Assembly (NCBI GenBank): GCA_024636975.1
Contig: JAGXGA010000057.1
Coordinates: 1 to 49,247 of the forward strand
Source: Mariniphaga sp.
GTDB lineage: Bacteria > Bacteroidota > Bacteroidia > Bacteroidales > Prolixibacteraceae
DNA length: 49,247 bases
Reading direction: 5' to 3'
Part shown: piece by piece, positions 38,098-46,410 of the stretch
Position numbering within the stretch: the first letter of the stretch is position 1
How the letters are laid out: each line of letters starts with the position of its first letter
Translations under genes and position numbers: made by a program
The notes under the pieces: model-generated
What the model saw: only the letters and a program-made list of their open reading frames with translations
The model's database searches: none
What the model was told of the DNA's origin: nothing

Positions 38098-39588
38098 CTA
38101 AAATTTAAAGCCCATTGTAAACATTACTTTATGTTTTTCATTATTGAATGCTGCAATTTCAGGCTGAGCATAAATTTCGGAAACTGGAGCGGGATAAAGC
38201 AAATCAAAATCTTCCATAAATGAATAACGGTAAGCTATATCAAAGAAGAAACCGTCAGTCTTAAATCCCAGTCCGCCTGAATAAGTTATTTTGTCAGCAT
38301 CGGCATTGGGTTGTGTAATTTCAAAAGCTTGTGACCTATAAGGTGAGGGATAGTATTCATATCCTGCCCGTATGCTTATATTACTGGAAGCTAGTAGTTC
38401 ACCACCAACACGTATATTTCCAACTGGTTTAAATACTTCCTCAATGTCTGCGTTTTCATCAATAAACTGGTGATCATCGCTACCTCTCCTTAATTTGGCA
38501 GAACCATAATCTACATATTCATAGTCAACACTTACCAGACCTACCTTACCAATAACTAAGGCACCGCTTAGATTGGCACGTAAAGCCGACTCAATATCAT
38601 AATCATATGTTAACCATGGTGTTTGGATCTCATAATCTTCATCACCTCCATCTTCATATGATAACCAAGATGACATAGTTCTCTGTATCTCTTGGTTCAT
38701 ATTGTAAAAGGTTGGTGAATGTACCGATGCTCCCAGTCTTAATTGCTGTATAGGTTTGAATATCAATCCAATTTTGCCATTGTACCCAATTCCAGAAGTA
38801 AGAAAATGATTATTATAGGTCATCGAATTGAATATATCAGTGTTTTCTTGGGCATCCCATTCATGCAATTCCGAAAACTCTCTGTAAAAAACATCAACTA
38901 TGCCTAATGAAGCACCAAGATAAAGCATGTGGTTAAAATTAACACCCAAAGCAAGTGAATATTCATTAATTGAACCTTCTTTAGATATACTTTTTCTGAG
39001 ACTTTGATCATAACCTGCTTTTTTTAAGTCATGAGTATATTCATCATCTTCTATAAAAATTAAATCTGCTTCCCAAGCTAATTCTTCATAATATTCATCC
39101 AAGATATTATCATTGGCATTAACAATTATATGATCAAGGAATGAGCTGTTCATATTATGGGCTCCCCCTAACATGGTGGTGTTAAAATCCTTCAGCCGGT
39201 TGTAACCAATCCCAAAATTTACAGATATAAGTCCTGTTTCACTTTGATTCCTGGGAGTCATTGCAGCCACATAACTTATATTATTAAAAGCAAAGTGGTA
39301 TTCATTTTCAGTCATTAAGTTATCACGGTAGGTTGTTCCCACCTGGGTCTGACTGAACATAGGAGTAAATACGAACTCCGAAGAGCGGTAAAGGCCGAGG
39401 CCTGCGGGGTTAATGCTCACGGAGGTAAAATCCCCGCCGAGCGCACCAAATGCATTACCCATTCCACCTGCCCTGGCTGTTCCCTGAACCTGGAAGTTCG
39501 AATAACGTAGGGCGTCAGCTGGTTCTTGGCCATGGACATAAAATGGAACGGTGAATGCAATGGCTAACAGTATTATTAATCTTTTCAT
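38098..39588 (-). CDS. FadL/OMPP1-like (PorV-like) outer-membrane beta-barrel protein
   Basis: A 496-residue outer-membrane protein. The signal peptide ends FYVHGQ; next comes YSNFQVQGTARAGGMGNAF-GALGGDFTSVSINPAGLG, the N-terminal ARAxxMGxAF...NPAGL signature shared by FadL-type hydrophobic-compound channels and by PorV-like proteins. Amphipathic strands run to the C-terminal KHKVMFTMGFKF, a typical last barrel strand. In Bacteroidota such proteins carry hydrophobic molecules or serve as accessory outer-membrane components; the exact role is open. It lies 43 bp downstream of the low-complexity lipoprotein and shares its terminator, so the two are probably made together. Confidence 0.82.
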   Translation of the reverse strand: MKRLIILLAIAFTVPFYVHGQEPADALRYSNFQVQGTARAGGMGNAFGALGGDFTSVSINPAGLGLYRSSEFVFTPMFSQTQVGTTYRDNLMTENEYHFAFNNISYVAAMTPRNQSETGLISVNFGIGYNRLKDFNTTMLGGAHNMNSSFLDHIIVNANDNILDEYYEELAWEADLIFIEDDEYTHDLKKAGYDQSLRKSISKEGSINEYSLALGVNFNHMLYLGASLGIVDVFYREFSELHEWDAQENTDIFNSMTYNNHFLTSGIGYNGKIGLIFKPIQQLRLGASVHSPTFYNMNQEIQRTMSSWLSYEDGGDEDYEIQTPWLTYDYDIESALRANLSGALVIGKVGLVSVDYEYVDYGSAKLRRGSDDHQFIDENADIEEVFKPVGNIRVGGELLASSNISIRAGYEYYPSPYRSQAFEITQPNADADKITYSGGLGFKTDGFFFDIAYRYSFMEDFDLLYPAPVSEIYAQPEIAAFNNEKHKVMFTMGFKF

Positions 39589-39631
39589 GGCTAATATCTC
39601 TTTTCGTTAATAATTCGGTTAAATGGTTCTC

Positions 39632-41038
39632 TTACCTTCTGCCTGAAGATGAAGAAGACGATCTTCCTGAGCTGCTGCCTGAACTTCTGGAGCCGCCTGA
39701 ACTACTAGGTGAATAGCTCCTTGAAGGAGACGAAGATCCACTGTTGTAACTCGGGTTGCTGCTTCTGACAGGAGCACTTCTCTGATAAGAATTTCCTGAG
39801 CTCGAAGAAGGCGCCCTGTAGGACCTGGTTGAACTGTTGGTACCTGAACTCCTGTTATACGTGGAATTCGACCGGTAAGCACGGTTATAACTTGAACCTG
39901 ACCTTGGAGCTGAATACCTTACATTGCCGCTTTTGCTCTGAGGTACAACAACCCTCGGTGAGGTAGATACTCCTGTTGAAGGTCTTGTATAACTCCGGGT
40001 AACAGTGTTCCCTGGCCGGGTATATGATTGCGACCGGGTAGTACTGCTGGCAGAACTTCTTACGGTACGATTGGCTGTGTCAACCCTTCTTCTTTCGGCT
40101 GCAACATTGCTGTTGGTAGCTGCACGCTGAGGTGTCTGTGTACGGCTGTCGGCTACCCTTGCATTTGAAGTTGAACTGCTCCTGCGATCGGCACTACTGC
40201 TTTCGTTAACTCCTTCACGGGCGCTTTTTGTGGTAGTGGATGATGTGCGGGCCGAAGAATTTGTTGTTCTTCCTTCAGAATTGCTTCCATATAAAACTCC
40301 CGAACCAGTAGAGCGCCTTTGTCTATTGGTATAGCTATCCAAATTATGATATTTTGCATTGGAATTTCCGTACCATGGGTAGCCACCATAGTAACCACCG
40401 TAGTAGCCTCCATAACCTCCGTAGTAGCTTCCATAACCACCGTAGTATGGGCTGTACCATGGCGAATAACCATAACCCCAGCTAAAGTAGGGTGAATACC
40501 AGCTGTGACCCCAACCATATCCAAAGGACCAGGAAGGGTAATAATATGAAGAATAGTAGAACGGATCGTAGTAAGGATCGTAATACCAACTGTCCCAGTA
40601 AAACGGATCATAGAAATGCGGACGGTGGAAACGACGGATGCGGTAAGCATAATCTATTTCTTCGCCATCATAGTAGTTATTGATAACATACTTTACATCG
40701 TCTTCGTTATAATAAACAGTGGTATCGCTTGAATACATATCGTATTCATCCATGCTGTACGAAAGGGCATCTGCATCTTCCTCAGTACCATCAAAAATGT
40801 AGTTGTTCATTGTTTTTGAACCTTCTTCATTTTCTTCAATGCTGCTGATAATTACCCGGTTGCCTGCTTTAAGCTCAGCCTGTTCTTTTTCGGATGATTC
40901 TTCAGCTGCGATGGGTGGCGGAACATCTCCAGGGTTAAAATAAATGTCATCACTATAGTATCCAGTGACGTAGGACCCTGAGCTGCATGCACCTAAAAAC
41001 AGTGCAGCCATCATTAAAATTGTCAATTTTGATTTCAT
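39632..41038 (-). CDS. Low-complexity Tyr/Gly- and Ser/Arg-rich lipoprotein
   Basis: A 468-residue lipoprotein: MKSKLTILMMAALFLGAC with Cys18. Three zones follow: an acidic part to about 130 (EENEEGSK, DGTEEDADALS), a Tyr/Trp/Gly-rich part at about 130-240 with stacked aromatic repeats (GGYGSYYGGYGGYYGG-type), and a Ser/Arg/Thr/Asn-rich tail of some 220 residues ending SSSSSGRR. The middle part may self-associate or bind glycans, the positive tail may bind polyanions; both are inference. Two other-frame ORFs inside it are by-products of the repeats. I know no family with a defined function. It is cotranscribed with the FadL-like gene and diverges from proS. Confidence 0.8.
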   Translation of the reverse strand: MKSKLTILMMAALFLGACSSGSYVTGYYSDDIYFNPGDVPPPIAAEESSEKEQAELKAGNRVIISSIEENEEGSKTMNNYIFDGTEEDADALSYSMDEYDMYSSDTTVYYNEDDVKYVINNYYDGEEIDYAYRIRRFHRPHFYDPFYWDSWYYDPYYDPFYYSSYYYPSWSFGYGWGHSWYSPYFSWGYGYSPWYSPYYGGYGSYYGGYGGYYGGYYGGYPWYGNSNAKYHNLDSYTNRQRRSTGSGVLYGSNSEGRTTNSSARTSSTTTKSAREGVNESSSADRRSSSTSNARVADSRTQTPQRAATNSNVAAERRRVDTANRTVRSSASSTTRSQSYTRPGNTVTRSYTRPSTGVSTSPRVVVPQSKSGNVRYSAPRSGSSYNRAYRSNSTYNRSSGTNSSTRSYRAPSSSSGNSYQRSAPVRSSNPSYNSGSSSPSRSYSPSSSGGSRSSGSSSGRSSSSSSGRR

Positions 41039-41136
41039 AACTCGTCTCCCGGTTTATATAAATTCAAGAATATTTACTTTCTTTGTGACCTCTAAAACAT
41101 ATCAAATAAAACAAAATTTGTACCAACAAAGTAAAA

Positions 41137-42612
41137 ATGGCGAAAGAATTAACATCGCGCAGCGAAAATTATTCCCAATGGTATCAGGATCTGGTAATTA
41201 AGGCCGATCTGGCAGAAAACTCTGCAGTCAGGGGTTGTATGGTAATTAAACCTTATGGATATGCTATCTGGGAGAAAATGCAGGCCGAACTCGACCGGAT
41301 GTTCAAGGAAACAGGGCATGTAAATGCTTATTTCCCTTTGTTTATACCAAAATCTTTTTTCAGTAAGGAAGCCGATCATGTTGAAGGTTTTGCCAAAGAA
41401 TGCGCAGTGGTAACACACTACAGGTTAAAGAACGATGAAGTAAACGGCGGTGTAGTCGTTGATCCGGATGCCAAACTGGAGGAGGAACTGATTATTCGAC
41501 CTACCTCCGAAACCATAATCTGGAACACATACCGCAACTGGATTCAATCGCACCGCGATTTGCCCCTGCTGATTAACCAGTGGGCCAACGTTGTTCGCTG
41601 GGAAATGAGAACGCGCCTGTTTTTAAGAACAACCGAATTTCTATGGCAGGAAGGACATACTGCGCATGCAACAAAGCAGGAAGCTGTTGAAGAAACAATC
41701 AAAATGATTAATGTATATTCCGACTTTGCGCAAAATTACATGGCTATGCCGGTAATTAAAGGGGTGAAATCGGAAAATGAACGGTTTGCCGGCGCCATTG
41801 AAACCTACACAATTGAAGCGCTGATGCAGGATGGCAAGGCATTGCAATCGGGCACTTCCCATTTTCTGGGACAAAATTTTGCAAAAGCTTTCGATGTGAA
41901 ATTTGCCAATAAAGAGGGTAGGGAGGAGTATGTATGGGCTACCTCATGGGGTGCTTCCACCAGGCTGATGGGCGCTTTGGTTATGGCCCATTCCGACGAT
42001 CACGGACTGGTGCTGCCTCCAAGGCTTGCTCCCATTCAGGTGGTTATTGTGCCTGTTTATAAAAACATGGAGCAACTGGAGAACATCCGCAATAAGGTGG
42101 ACGGTATTGTTGCAGGACTGAAAGCCAAAGGCATATCGGTGAAATTTGATGACAACGATAACAAGAAACCCGGCTGGAAGTTTGCTGAATACGAATTGAA
42201 AGGGGTGCCTGTAAGGCTTGCCATCGGCCCGCGCGACTTGGAAAACAACACAGTGGAACTGGCCCGGCGCGATACCCTTGAAAAAAATACTGTTTCATTC
42301 GATGGTATTACAGACCATATTCAGAGCCTGCTGGAGGAAATTCAAACCAACATTTTTAATAAAGCATTGAATTTCAGATCGGAGAATACGCTTAAGGCCG
42401 ATACCTGGGACGAGTTCAAAGACCTGATAAAAAATAAAGGAGGTTTTGTGCTTGCACACTGGGACGGCACATCTGAAACCGAAGAAAAAATAAAGAACGA
42501 AACAAAGGCAACCATCCGTTGTATCCCGCTCGACAATGAACAGGAAGCAGGAAACTGTATTTACTCTGGTGCCCCATCGAACCAAAGGGTGCTGTTTGCT
42601 TTGGCGTATTAG
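41137..42612 (+). CDS. proS: Proline--tRNA ligase (ProRS), archaeal/eukaryal-type
   Basis: A 491-residue class II aminoacyl-tRNA synthetase that charges tRNA-Pro in the cytosol. Seen: motif 1 region ([24 protein letters not shown]), the proline-site IIRPTSETI, motif 2 ([28 protein letters not shown], in part), motif 3 ([21 protein letters not shown]), the His-class anticodon-binding domain (about 295-390) and a C-terminal extension with the zinc-binding-like domain of the short ProRS type. It lacks the INS editing domain between motifs 2 and 3 found in the long bacterial form. This type is usual in Bacteroidota. A good terminator lies about 55 bp downstream. Confidence 0.97.
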   Translation: MAKELTSRSENYSQWYQDLVIKADLAENSAVRGCMVIKPYGYAIWEKMQAELDRMFKETGHVNAYFPLFIPKSFFSKEADHVEGFAKECAVVTHYRLKNDEVNGGVVVDPDAKLEEELIIRPTSETIIWNTYRNWIQSHRDLPLLINQWANVVRWEMRTRLFLRTTEFLWQEGHTAHATKQEAVEETIKMINVYSDFAQNYMAMPVIKGVKSENERFAGAIETYTIEALMQDGKALQSGTSHFLGQNFAKAFDVKFANKEGREEYVWATSWGASTRLMGALVMAHSDDHGLVLPPRLAPIQVVIVPVYKNMEQLENIRNKVDGIVAGLKAKGISVKFDDNDNKKPGWKFAEYELKGVPVRLAIGPRDLENNTVELARRDTLEKNTVSFDGITDHIQSLLEEIQTNIFNKALNFRSENTLKADTWDEFKDLIKNKGGFVLAHWDGTSETEEKIKNETKATIRCIPLDNEQEAGNCIYSGAPSNQRVLFALAY

Positions 42613-42667
42613 AATGCAGTTGAGATTTCGGCCAGACAATCCTATCCGAATAGAATAAAGAATAATG

Positions 42668-42701
42668 AAAAGGCTGTCATTACATTGGTAGCCTTTTTTT
42701 T
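42668..42701 (+). terminator. Rho-independent terminator of proS
   Basis: AAAAGGCT and AGCCTTTT enclose a 14-base loop, followed by a run of T. It lies 56 bp after the proS stop. Confidence 0.75.
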
Positions 42702-43109
42702 GGTGGTAAACAACCTGGTGGTTTACAGGCATACGATTCTGACAGGAATCCTGGATTGAACAGATTTGTGGTTACCCTTTTAATTAAGACTTTAATTTCT
42801 TTTATTTCTTTTCCCTGATACTAATTATTCGTCTTTAATAGTTTGTATTAGAATATGTTGAAGCATAAAATTTAATTTTACTCAATGGGCTGAGTAAAAA
42901 TACTCAAGATATCATAAATCCACTTCTTTCGGATTTTTCTGTTAATTGCCTGTGTATGTTGCGGAACGGAATTTTAAGGTTAAAATAATTTTTTTATGTC
43001 AATAGAAAAGTTAATCTTAATTCCAAAATAAGATTTCGTTCTATATTGTTCCAACCAGTTATCGGTAACCTCGCCCCCAATGTTGGCCGCATTTTAGGGC
43101 AAGTACTTA
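42702..43109. other. Non-coding spacer at the border of the cassette-like region
   Basis: About 400 bp between the proS terminator and the Fic gene stop. No ORF with coding character is visible. Near 42877-42896 is a small dyad (TACTCA...TGAGTA). The last 100 bp turn GC-richer (CTCGCCCCCAATGTTGGCCGCA at about 43071-43091) and end TTAGGGCAAG, whose complement CTTGCCCTAA recurs at the other side of the Fic gene (TTGCCCTAAC near 44273). This may be a degraded copy of the palindromic element family found further right; it is too weak to call. Confidence 0.5.
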
Positions 43110-44177
43110 TTATTCTTTAATCATGTATATTGTCCCTCTATTTTTTCCAATCGAAGCAATTATCTGTTCAGTTTTTAAATATTGCAAATCCTTTTTTAAA
43201 GTATGTATCGAAATTTCAGGAATTGCTTTGACTAAATCTGCTAATTTGATTGGTTGTTCTATTTCTATGAATTCTTTAATCCTTTTCTGTCTATCGTTAA
43301 GATATCCTCCTTTCGATTTAAATACATCATATTTCTGTTCAAGTCTCTGTATCAAAGTCCCTAAGGAGGACAGGAAAAATATAATCCAACTATTTATTCG
43401 CTCATTATCGGTATACCTATCTTTCTGTCCATCCATTAATGCCTCATAATAGGATTTTTTCTTTTGCTCAATCAAATTTTCAAACGAGACATATTGAATA
43501 AATTGATAATCATTTTTAAGCAATAGTAAATTAGTTAACAATCTGGATAATCTTCCGTTTCCATCTTGAAATGGATGAATTGAAAGGAATTCATATATAA
43601 ATAATCCTATAATCACTAATGGATGAATCTCTTTTATTTTCAATTGTTGATTTGTCCAATCAATCAAGGCAGTCATTTCGTTCTCAACCAAGTGTGGCTC
43701 AGTTGTATTAAAAATCACCTTTTGAGTGCCATCAGGATAATTTGCTATAACTTTATTCGATAGATTTTTATAATTACCCCGATGTCTGTCATCTTTGGTA
43801 CTATATTTTAATAATCGTTGATGCAACTGTTGAATAAAATTTTTTGAAATCGGAATGTCAATAAAACTTTCATAAATAATCTCAAGAACATCATAATATC
43901 CGACTACTTCTTGTTGGTCTCGTGTTTTAAGTTTCGTTATTTCAAAATTATCAAGAAGTTCTTTAATCTCCTCATTAGTCAATTGAGCACCTTCTATCCT
44001 GGTTGATGAGCCAATTGATTCAATAGTGGCAATCCTACGAAGCTCTTTCAGGTAAACATTTTCCTTTTGTTCAACTATATTCCACTTACCTTTAAATGAA
44101 TCAATATAACTTATCAGTTTTAATATCTGCTGATTAGCCTTAAAATCAAAGTTTAGTTTATTTTGAAATTTATCCAT
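43110..44177 (-). CDS. Fic-domain protein (AMP transferase) with winged-helix tail
   Basis: A 355-residue cytosolic Fic protein, likely an AMP transferase that modifies a Tyr/Ser/Thr hydroxyl. Seen: an N-terminal Fic_N part with an inhibitory-helix motif S58-T-R-I-E62-G63 (the (S/T)xxxE(G/N) signature, placing it in the auto-inhibited class II), a beta-hairpin flap, and the complete catalytic motif HPFQDGNGRLSR (H201, D205, R209). The last 75 residues form a winged-helix domain (RQKRIKEFIEIEQPIKLADL, TLKKDLQYLKTEQIIASIG), common in Fic proteins of mobile regions. It is the first of a run of minus-strand genes separated by palindromes. Confidence 0.92.
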   Translation of the reverse strand: MDKFQNKLNFDFKANQQILKLISYIDSFKGKWNIVEQKENVYLKELRRIATIESIGSSTRIEGAQLTNEEIKELLDNFEITKLKTRDQQEVVGYYDVLEIIYESFIDIPISKNFIQQLHQRLLKYSTKDDRHRGNYKNLSNKVIANYPDGTQKVIFNTTEPHLVENEMTALIDWTNQQLKIKEIHPLVIIGLFIYEFLSIHPFQDGNGRLSRLLTNLLLLKNDYQFIQYVSFENLIEQKKKSYYEALMDGQKDRYTDNERINSWIIFFLSSLGTLIQRLEQKYDVFKSKGGYLNDRQKRIKEFIEIEQPIKLADLVKAIPEISIHTLKKDLQYLKTEQIIASIGKNRGTIYMIKE

Positions 44178-44277
44178 TGACTATTTATAATTTATCTATT
44201 CAAAGGTAAGTCAAAATATCAAAATATCTATTACTTATCTATAAATTATCTATTTGCAGTGTCGCTCCAGCATTTGC

Positions 44278-44388
44278 CCTAACGTTATAGTAATTTTATC
44301 CATCGTTTCCGCAAACCCTTATGTTCAAGATTTAATATAATTTTTGGACATAGAAAAAATGCCGGTTAAAAATGATGGATAAAATATA
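44278..44388. repeat. Imperfect palindrome R1 (attC-like), occupied by an intron scar
   Basis: Left arm near 44285-44312 and right arm 44361-44388 pair through ATTTTATCCATC(G/A)TTT, 15 of 16 positions, around a spacer of about 50 bp. The left end carries CTAACG (44279-44284); preceded by CC, CCCTAAC fits the attC box RYYYAAC at 6 of 7 bases. The right arm is interrupted at its outer end by the intron scar that starts at 44389; the sequence beyond the scar begins GTTGGGG, close to the attC box GTTRRRY. Confidence 0.65.
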
Positions 44389-44431
44389 GTGTGTGTGAGA
44401 GCTTATCCCTGTCAGTGCAGGCTACTCGTTA
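44389..44431 (+). mobile_element. Group II intron remnant, nearly fully deleted (5' tip plus domain VI)
   Basis: GTGTG, the expected intron 5' tip, is followed at once by TGTGAGAGCTTATCCCTGTCAG and GCAGGCTACTCGTT, which match the domain VI and 3' end of the two longer remnants at 46.4 and 47.4 kb. All inner parts, including domain V and the ORF, are gone. Comparison with the intron-free copy of this arm at 45972-46006 places the scar between AATATA and GTTGG. Confidence 0.65.
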
Positions 44432-44445
44432 GTTGGGGTAATTTA

Positions 44446-45171
44446 TCATTCAAATATGAAATTGTTACAATATTCATTCATATTTAAAGCGTTTTGATAT
44501 TTTGTAAATGTAAATTTCTCCAAATTAATCAATTCTTTTTTATGTATGAATTTGCCAGAATAATTCATCTCTTTTAAAAATTCAATAGTTTCCATAACCT
44601 TTTCTTCTCCAATGTGCCGAGCTTCAATTTCCACCAATATCTTGGGTTTTACAGTACTTAAAAGACTTTCTCCTCCTTTAAATATATTTAGTTCATTACC
44701 TTCAACATCAATCTTCAGAAATGTGGGATTCAATTGGTTCTGATTTATATAATTATCTATTGTCTGTGTATTTATTTCTTCCTTTCTATGTATATTATTC
44801 ATTGAAGTTATATTTAGTAAACTGGCTCCTGGAGAGGAATCTTGTTTAACTTTATTAGCAGGAATATATAATTTTGATTTTCCTTCTTTATCGGATAGTG
44901 CCAAATGTTCAATTTTTACATTGGACCAATTCAACGACTTTTTAATAGAACTTAAATACTCATATAGAACGTTTTGGGGTTCAAAGCCAATAACTAATCC
45001 TTGATTTCCGACACATCGTCTCATTAGATTTAAATATCCACCCTTGTGTGCTCCAATATCAAAAGCTGTATCTCCACTTTTCAAACTGCTTTTAATGAAG
45101 TTCATACCTCCGATGTCATTTTTATATTGATATCGAAAAGTTCTATACCATAATCTTAACTTATCCATCAT
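44446..45171 (-). CDS. FkbM family methyltransferase
   Basis: A 241-residue SAM-dependent methyltransferase of the FkbM family, which O-methylates sugars or lipids in polysaccharide and natural-product pathways. The ATG at 45171 was chosen because the upstream extension to 45204 translates the arm of palindrome R2. Seen: DTAFDIGAHKGGYLNLM (SAM motif I), VIGFEPQNVLYEYL (motif II acidic loop), a LALSDKEGKSKLYIPA strand pair, and FLKIDVEGNELNIFKGG, the family signature. There is no signal peptide. It stands alone among toxin-antitoxin genes, flanked by R1 and R2, so it looks like an imported single-gene cassette. Confidence 0.88.
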   Translation of the reverse strand: MMDKLRLWYRTFRYQYKNDIGGMNFIKSSLKSGDTAFDIGAHKGGYLNLMRRCVGNQGLVIGFEPQNVLYEYLSSIKKSLNWSNVKIEHLALSDKEGKSKLYIPANKVKQDSSPGASLLNITSMNNIHRKEEINTQTIDNYINQNQLNPTFLKIDVEGNELNIFKGGESLLSTVKPKILVEIEARHIGEEKVMETIEFLKEMNYSGKFIHKKELINLEKFTFTKYQNALNMNEYCNNFIFE

Positions 45172-45187
45172 TTTGTTATTATCCCAG

Positions 45188-45310
45188 CTAACGTTCAGGT
45201 GCATGTGGCGTAGGGCCCTTCAGCACTCTGTCTGTTCAGATTCCTAAACTGTTGATTAATATTTGTCAGTTGAAATTTGCTCCAGACTGCCCATTGCCAT
45301 GTGCACACAT
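45188..45310. repeat. Imperfect palindrome R2 (attC-like), without intron
   Basis: The left end CTAACGTTCAGGTGC (45188-45202) leads into an arm that pairs with 45289-45306: GTGCATGTGGCGTAGGGC against the complement GTGCACATGGCAATGGGC, 13 of 18 positions. The inner 70 bp is AT-rich and loop-like. The left box AGCTAAC fits RYYYAAC at 6 of 7 bases. It fills the space between the FkbM gene and the next antitoxin gene. Confidence 0.6.
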
Positions 45311-45322
45311 TTATGGTTCGTT

Positions 45323-45607
45323 TTAAGCATTAATTGGACTTATTTTTATTTGTCCTCCAATTGCTCTTAATACTTTCATTATTGTTTCAAATTGAGGTTT
45401 TGCTCCATCTGATAAGGCTTTATATAAACTTGGTCTGCTAAGTCCGGTTTCCTCTGCAATTTTGGTCATTCCAATTGATTTTGCAATATGTCCGATTGCT
45501 GTAATCACATCTGAATTATCTCCTTCTTCCAAAACAGTATTAAGATATTCAGCGATCATTTCATTATTATCTAAATAATCTGCTATATCAAATTTTGAAG
45601 TTTCCAT
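45323..45607 (-). CDS. Addiction module antidote protein (XRE-like HTH antitoxin)
   Basis: A 94-residue antitoxin of the HTH type found in HigBA-like pairs (putative addiction module antidote family). Seen: METSKFDIADYLDNNEMIAEYLN, the usual opening of this family, and a helix-turn-helix GMTKIAEETGLSRPSLYKALSDGAKPQFETIMKVL (positions about 46-80). It should bind both the toxin and the operon promoter. It lies 9 bp downstream of the toxin gene; toxin-first order is normal for this family. Confidence 0.9.
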   Translation of the reverse strand: METSKFDIADYLDNNEMIAEYLNTVLEEGDNSDVITAIGHIAKSIGMTKIAEETGLSRPSLYKALSDGAKPQFETIMKVLRAIGGQIKISPINA

Positions 45608-45616
45608 ATGCGTATA

Positions 45617-45913
45617 TTATTTTAATTTTTTGAATATCATTTTTGCCTTTTCAATGCCTTTTTGTTGAGTCGATTTTTCCCCACCAATAAGTAAAAGAAT
45701 TATTTTTCCTCTTTTTTCTGTATAATAAATTCTGTATCCTTTAGCGTAAACTATTTTTAATTCCAAAATTCCATCACCAACGGGTTTATAGTTTCCCAAA
45801 TGTCCATCTCGCTCAATTTTTTGAATGCGAAATAATATTTTAGCTTTGGCTCTCAAATCCCTAACTTTTCTAAGCCATTTATCAAACTCAACTGTTTTTT
45901 CAATAAAGTACAT
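45617..45913 (-). CDS. RelE/HigB-type toxin (addiction module killer protein)
   Basis: A 98-residue toxin of the RelE/ParE superfamily, of the type paired with the antidote protein encoded 9 bp downstream. Seen: FDKWLRKVRDLRAKAKILFRIQKIERDGHLGNYKPVGDGI-type sequence with the LELKIVYAKGYRIYY core strands and C-terminal LLLIGGEKSTQQKGIEKAK, the family's characteristic end (G-G-x-K-S-T-Q). Members are ribosome-dependent mRNA interferases. An ORF that overlaps its start on the same strand is not real. Confidence 0.9.
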   Translation of the reverse strand: MYFIEKTVEFDKWLRKVRDLRAKAKILFRIQKIERDGHLGNYKPVGDGILELKIVYAKGYRIYYTEKRGKIILLLIGGEKSTQQKGIEKAKMIFKKLK

Positions 45914-45971
45914 TTAAAATGTATTCATTTGGATACAAAATTAAGAAAATATTTATTACTGTGAAATAAAA

Positions 45972-46006
45972 GCCGGGTAAAAATGATGGATATAATATAG
46001 TTGGAC
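45972..46006. repeat. Second copy of the R1 right arm, intron-free
   Basis: 45972-46001 matches 44361-44390 at 28 of 30 bases and then runs on as GTTGGAC, a full match to the attC core box GTTRRRY. The copy at R1 is broken exactly here by an intron scar, so this is the unoccupied form of the same site. No matching left arm is found beside it, so it is a half element. Confidence 0.65.
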
Positions 46007-46014
46007 GATGCCGC

Positions 46015-46060
46015 AGCATAACGTTAAGGTGCAAAAATTCGGGGCGCATTTCATGTGATT
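46015..46060. repeat. Left arm of palindrome R3 (attC-like)
   Basis: GCATAACGTTAAGGTGC at about 46015-46031 is the same opening as in R2 (CTAACGTTCAGGTGC) and R4. It continues into a GC-rich arm (TTCGGGGCGCATTTC) but runs into the decayed reverse transcriptase sequence before a right arm appears. GCATAAC fits RYYYAAC at 6 of 7 bases. Confidence 0.5.
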
Positions 46061-46410
46061 TCCAGTCCAAAGCTAAAAATGATAACCCGGAAAACCACTC
46101 CAATGAGTTTCGACGAACGAATCGGGAAACTCAACGAAGTTCTGCGTGGATAGGTAAATGCCTTCCGAATCAGCAAGCATCCAAAACAAACTCAATGAAC
46201 TGGACGGGTGGATTCGTAACCGGCTCCGCTACTGGCGTATGGACCCGATGCATCGGGAGAAAAAATCTGAAAAGAAAAGGCGTAGCCTGATCTGATTAAA
46301 ATTACTGTTGAACGATTGAAGAAACGGGGTTTCGTTCCTTTACCGGAACTCTACAATCAAAGTAAACCTGTTAATTGGGATGGGACTATATCCCTCGGTT
46401 TCCTGATGGC
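46060..46410 (+). pseudogene. Decayed group II intron reverse transcriptase/maturase, C-terminal part
   Basis: Translation in shifting plus-strand frames gives SPKLKMITRKTTPMSFDERI, then IGKLNEVLRG with a stop where the family has GW, then LNELDGWIRNRLR-like sequence, and ITVERLKKRGFVPLPELYNQ. These are the linker and GIIM maturase domain at the C-terminus of bacterial group II intron proteins (SxxERIxxLNxxLRGW; LDxWIRxRLR). At least two frame changes and several stops make it dead; the RT domain proper is absent. Intron 3' sequence follows directly. Confidence 0.8.

Noticed and set aside
39619-39882. ORF on the minus strand inside the low-complexity lipoprotein (also 40153-40650)
   Set aside because: Both are alternative frames of the repeat-rich gene; composition follows from the Ser/Arg and Gly/Tyr codon repeats and no start context or homology supports them.
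41039-41136. Promoter boxes between the lipoprotein gene and proS
   Set aside because: TTTACTTTCTTTG and similar strings do not fit TAnnTTTG at proper spacing; a divergent promoter must be here but I could not place it.
45900-46103. 67-residue minus-strand ORF before the RelE/HigB toxin
   Set aside because: It spans the R3 left arm and half-element and overlaps the toxin start; no coding character.
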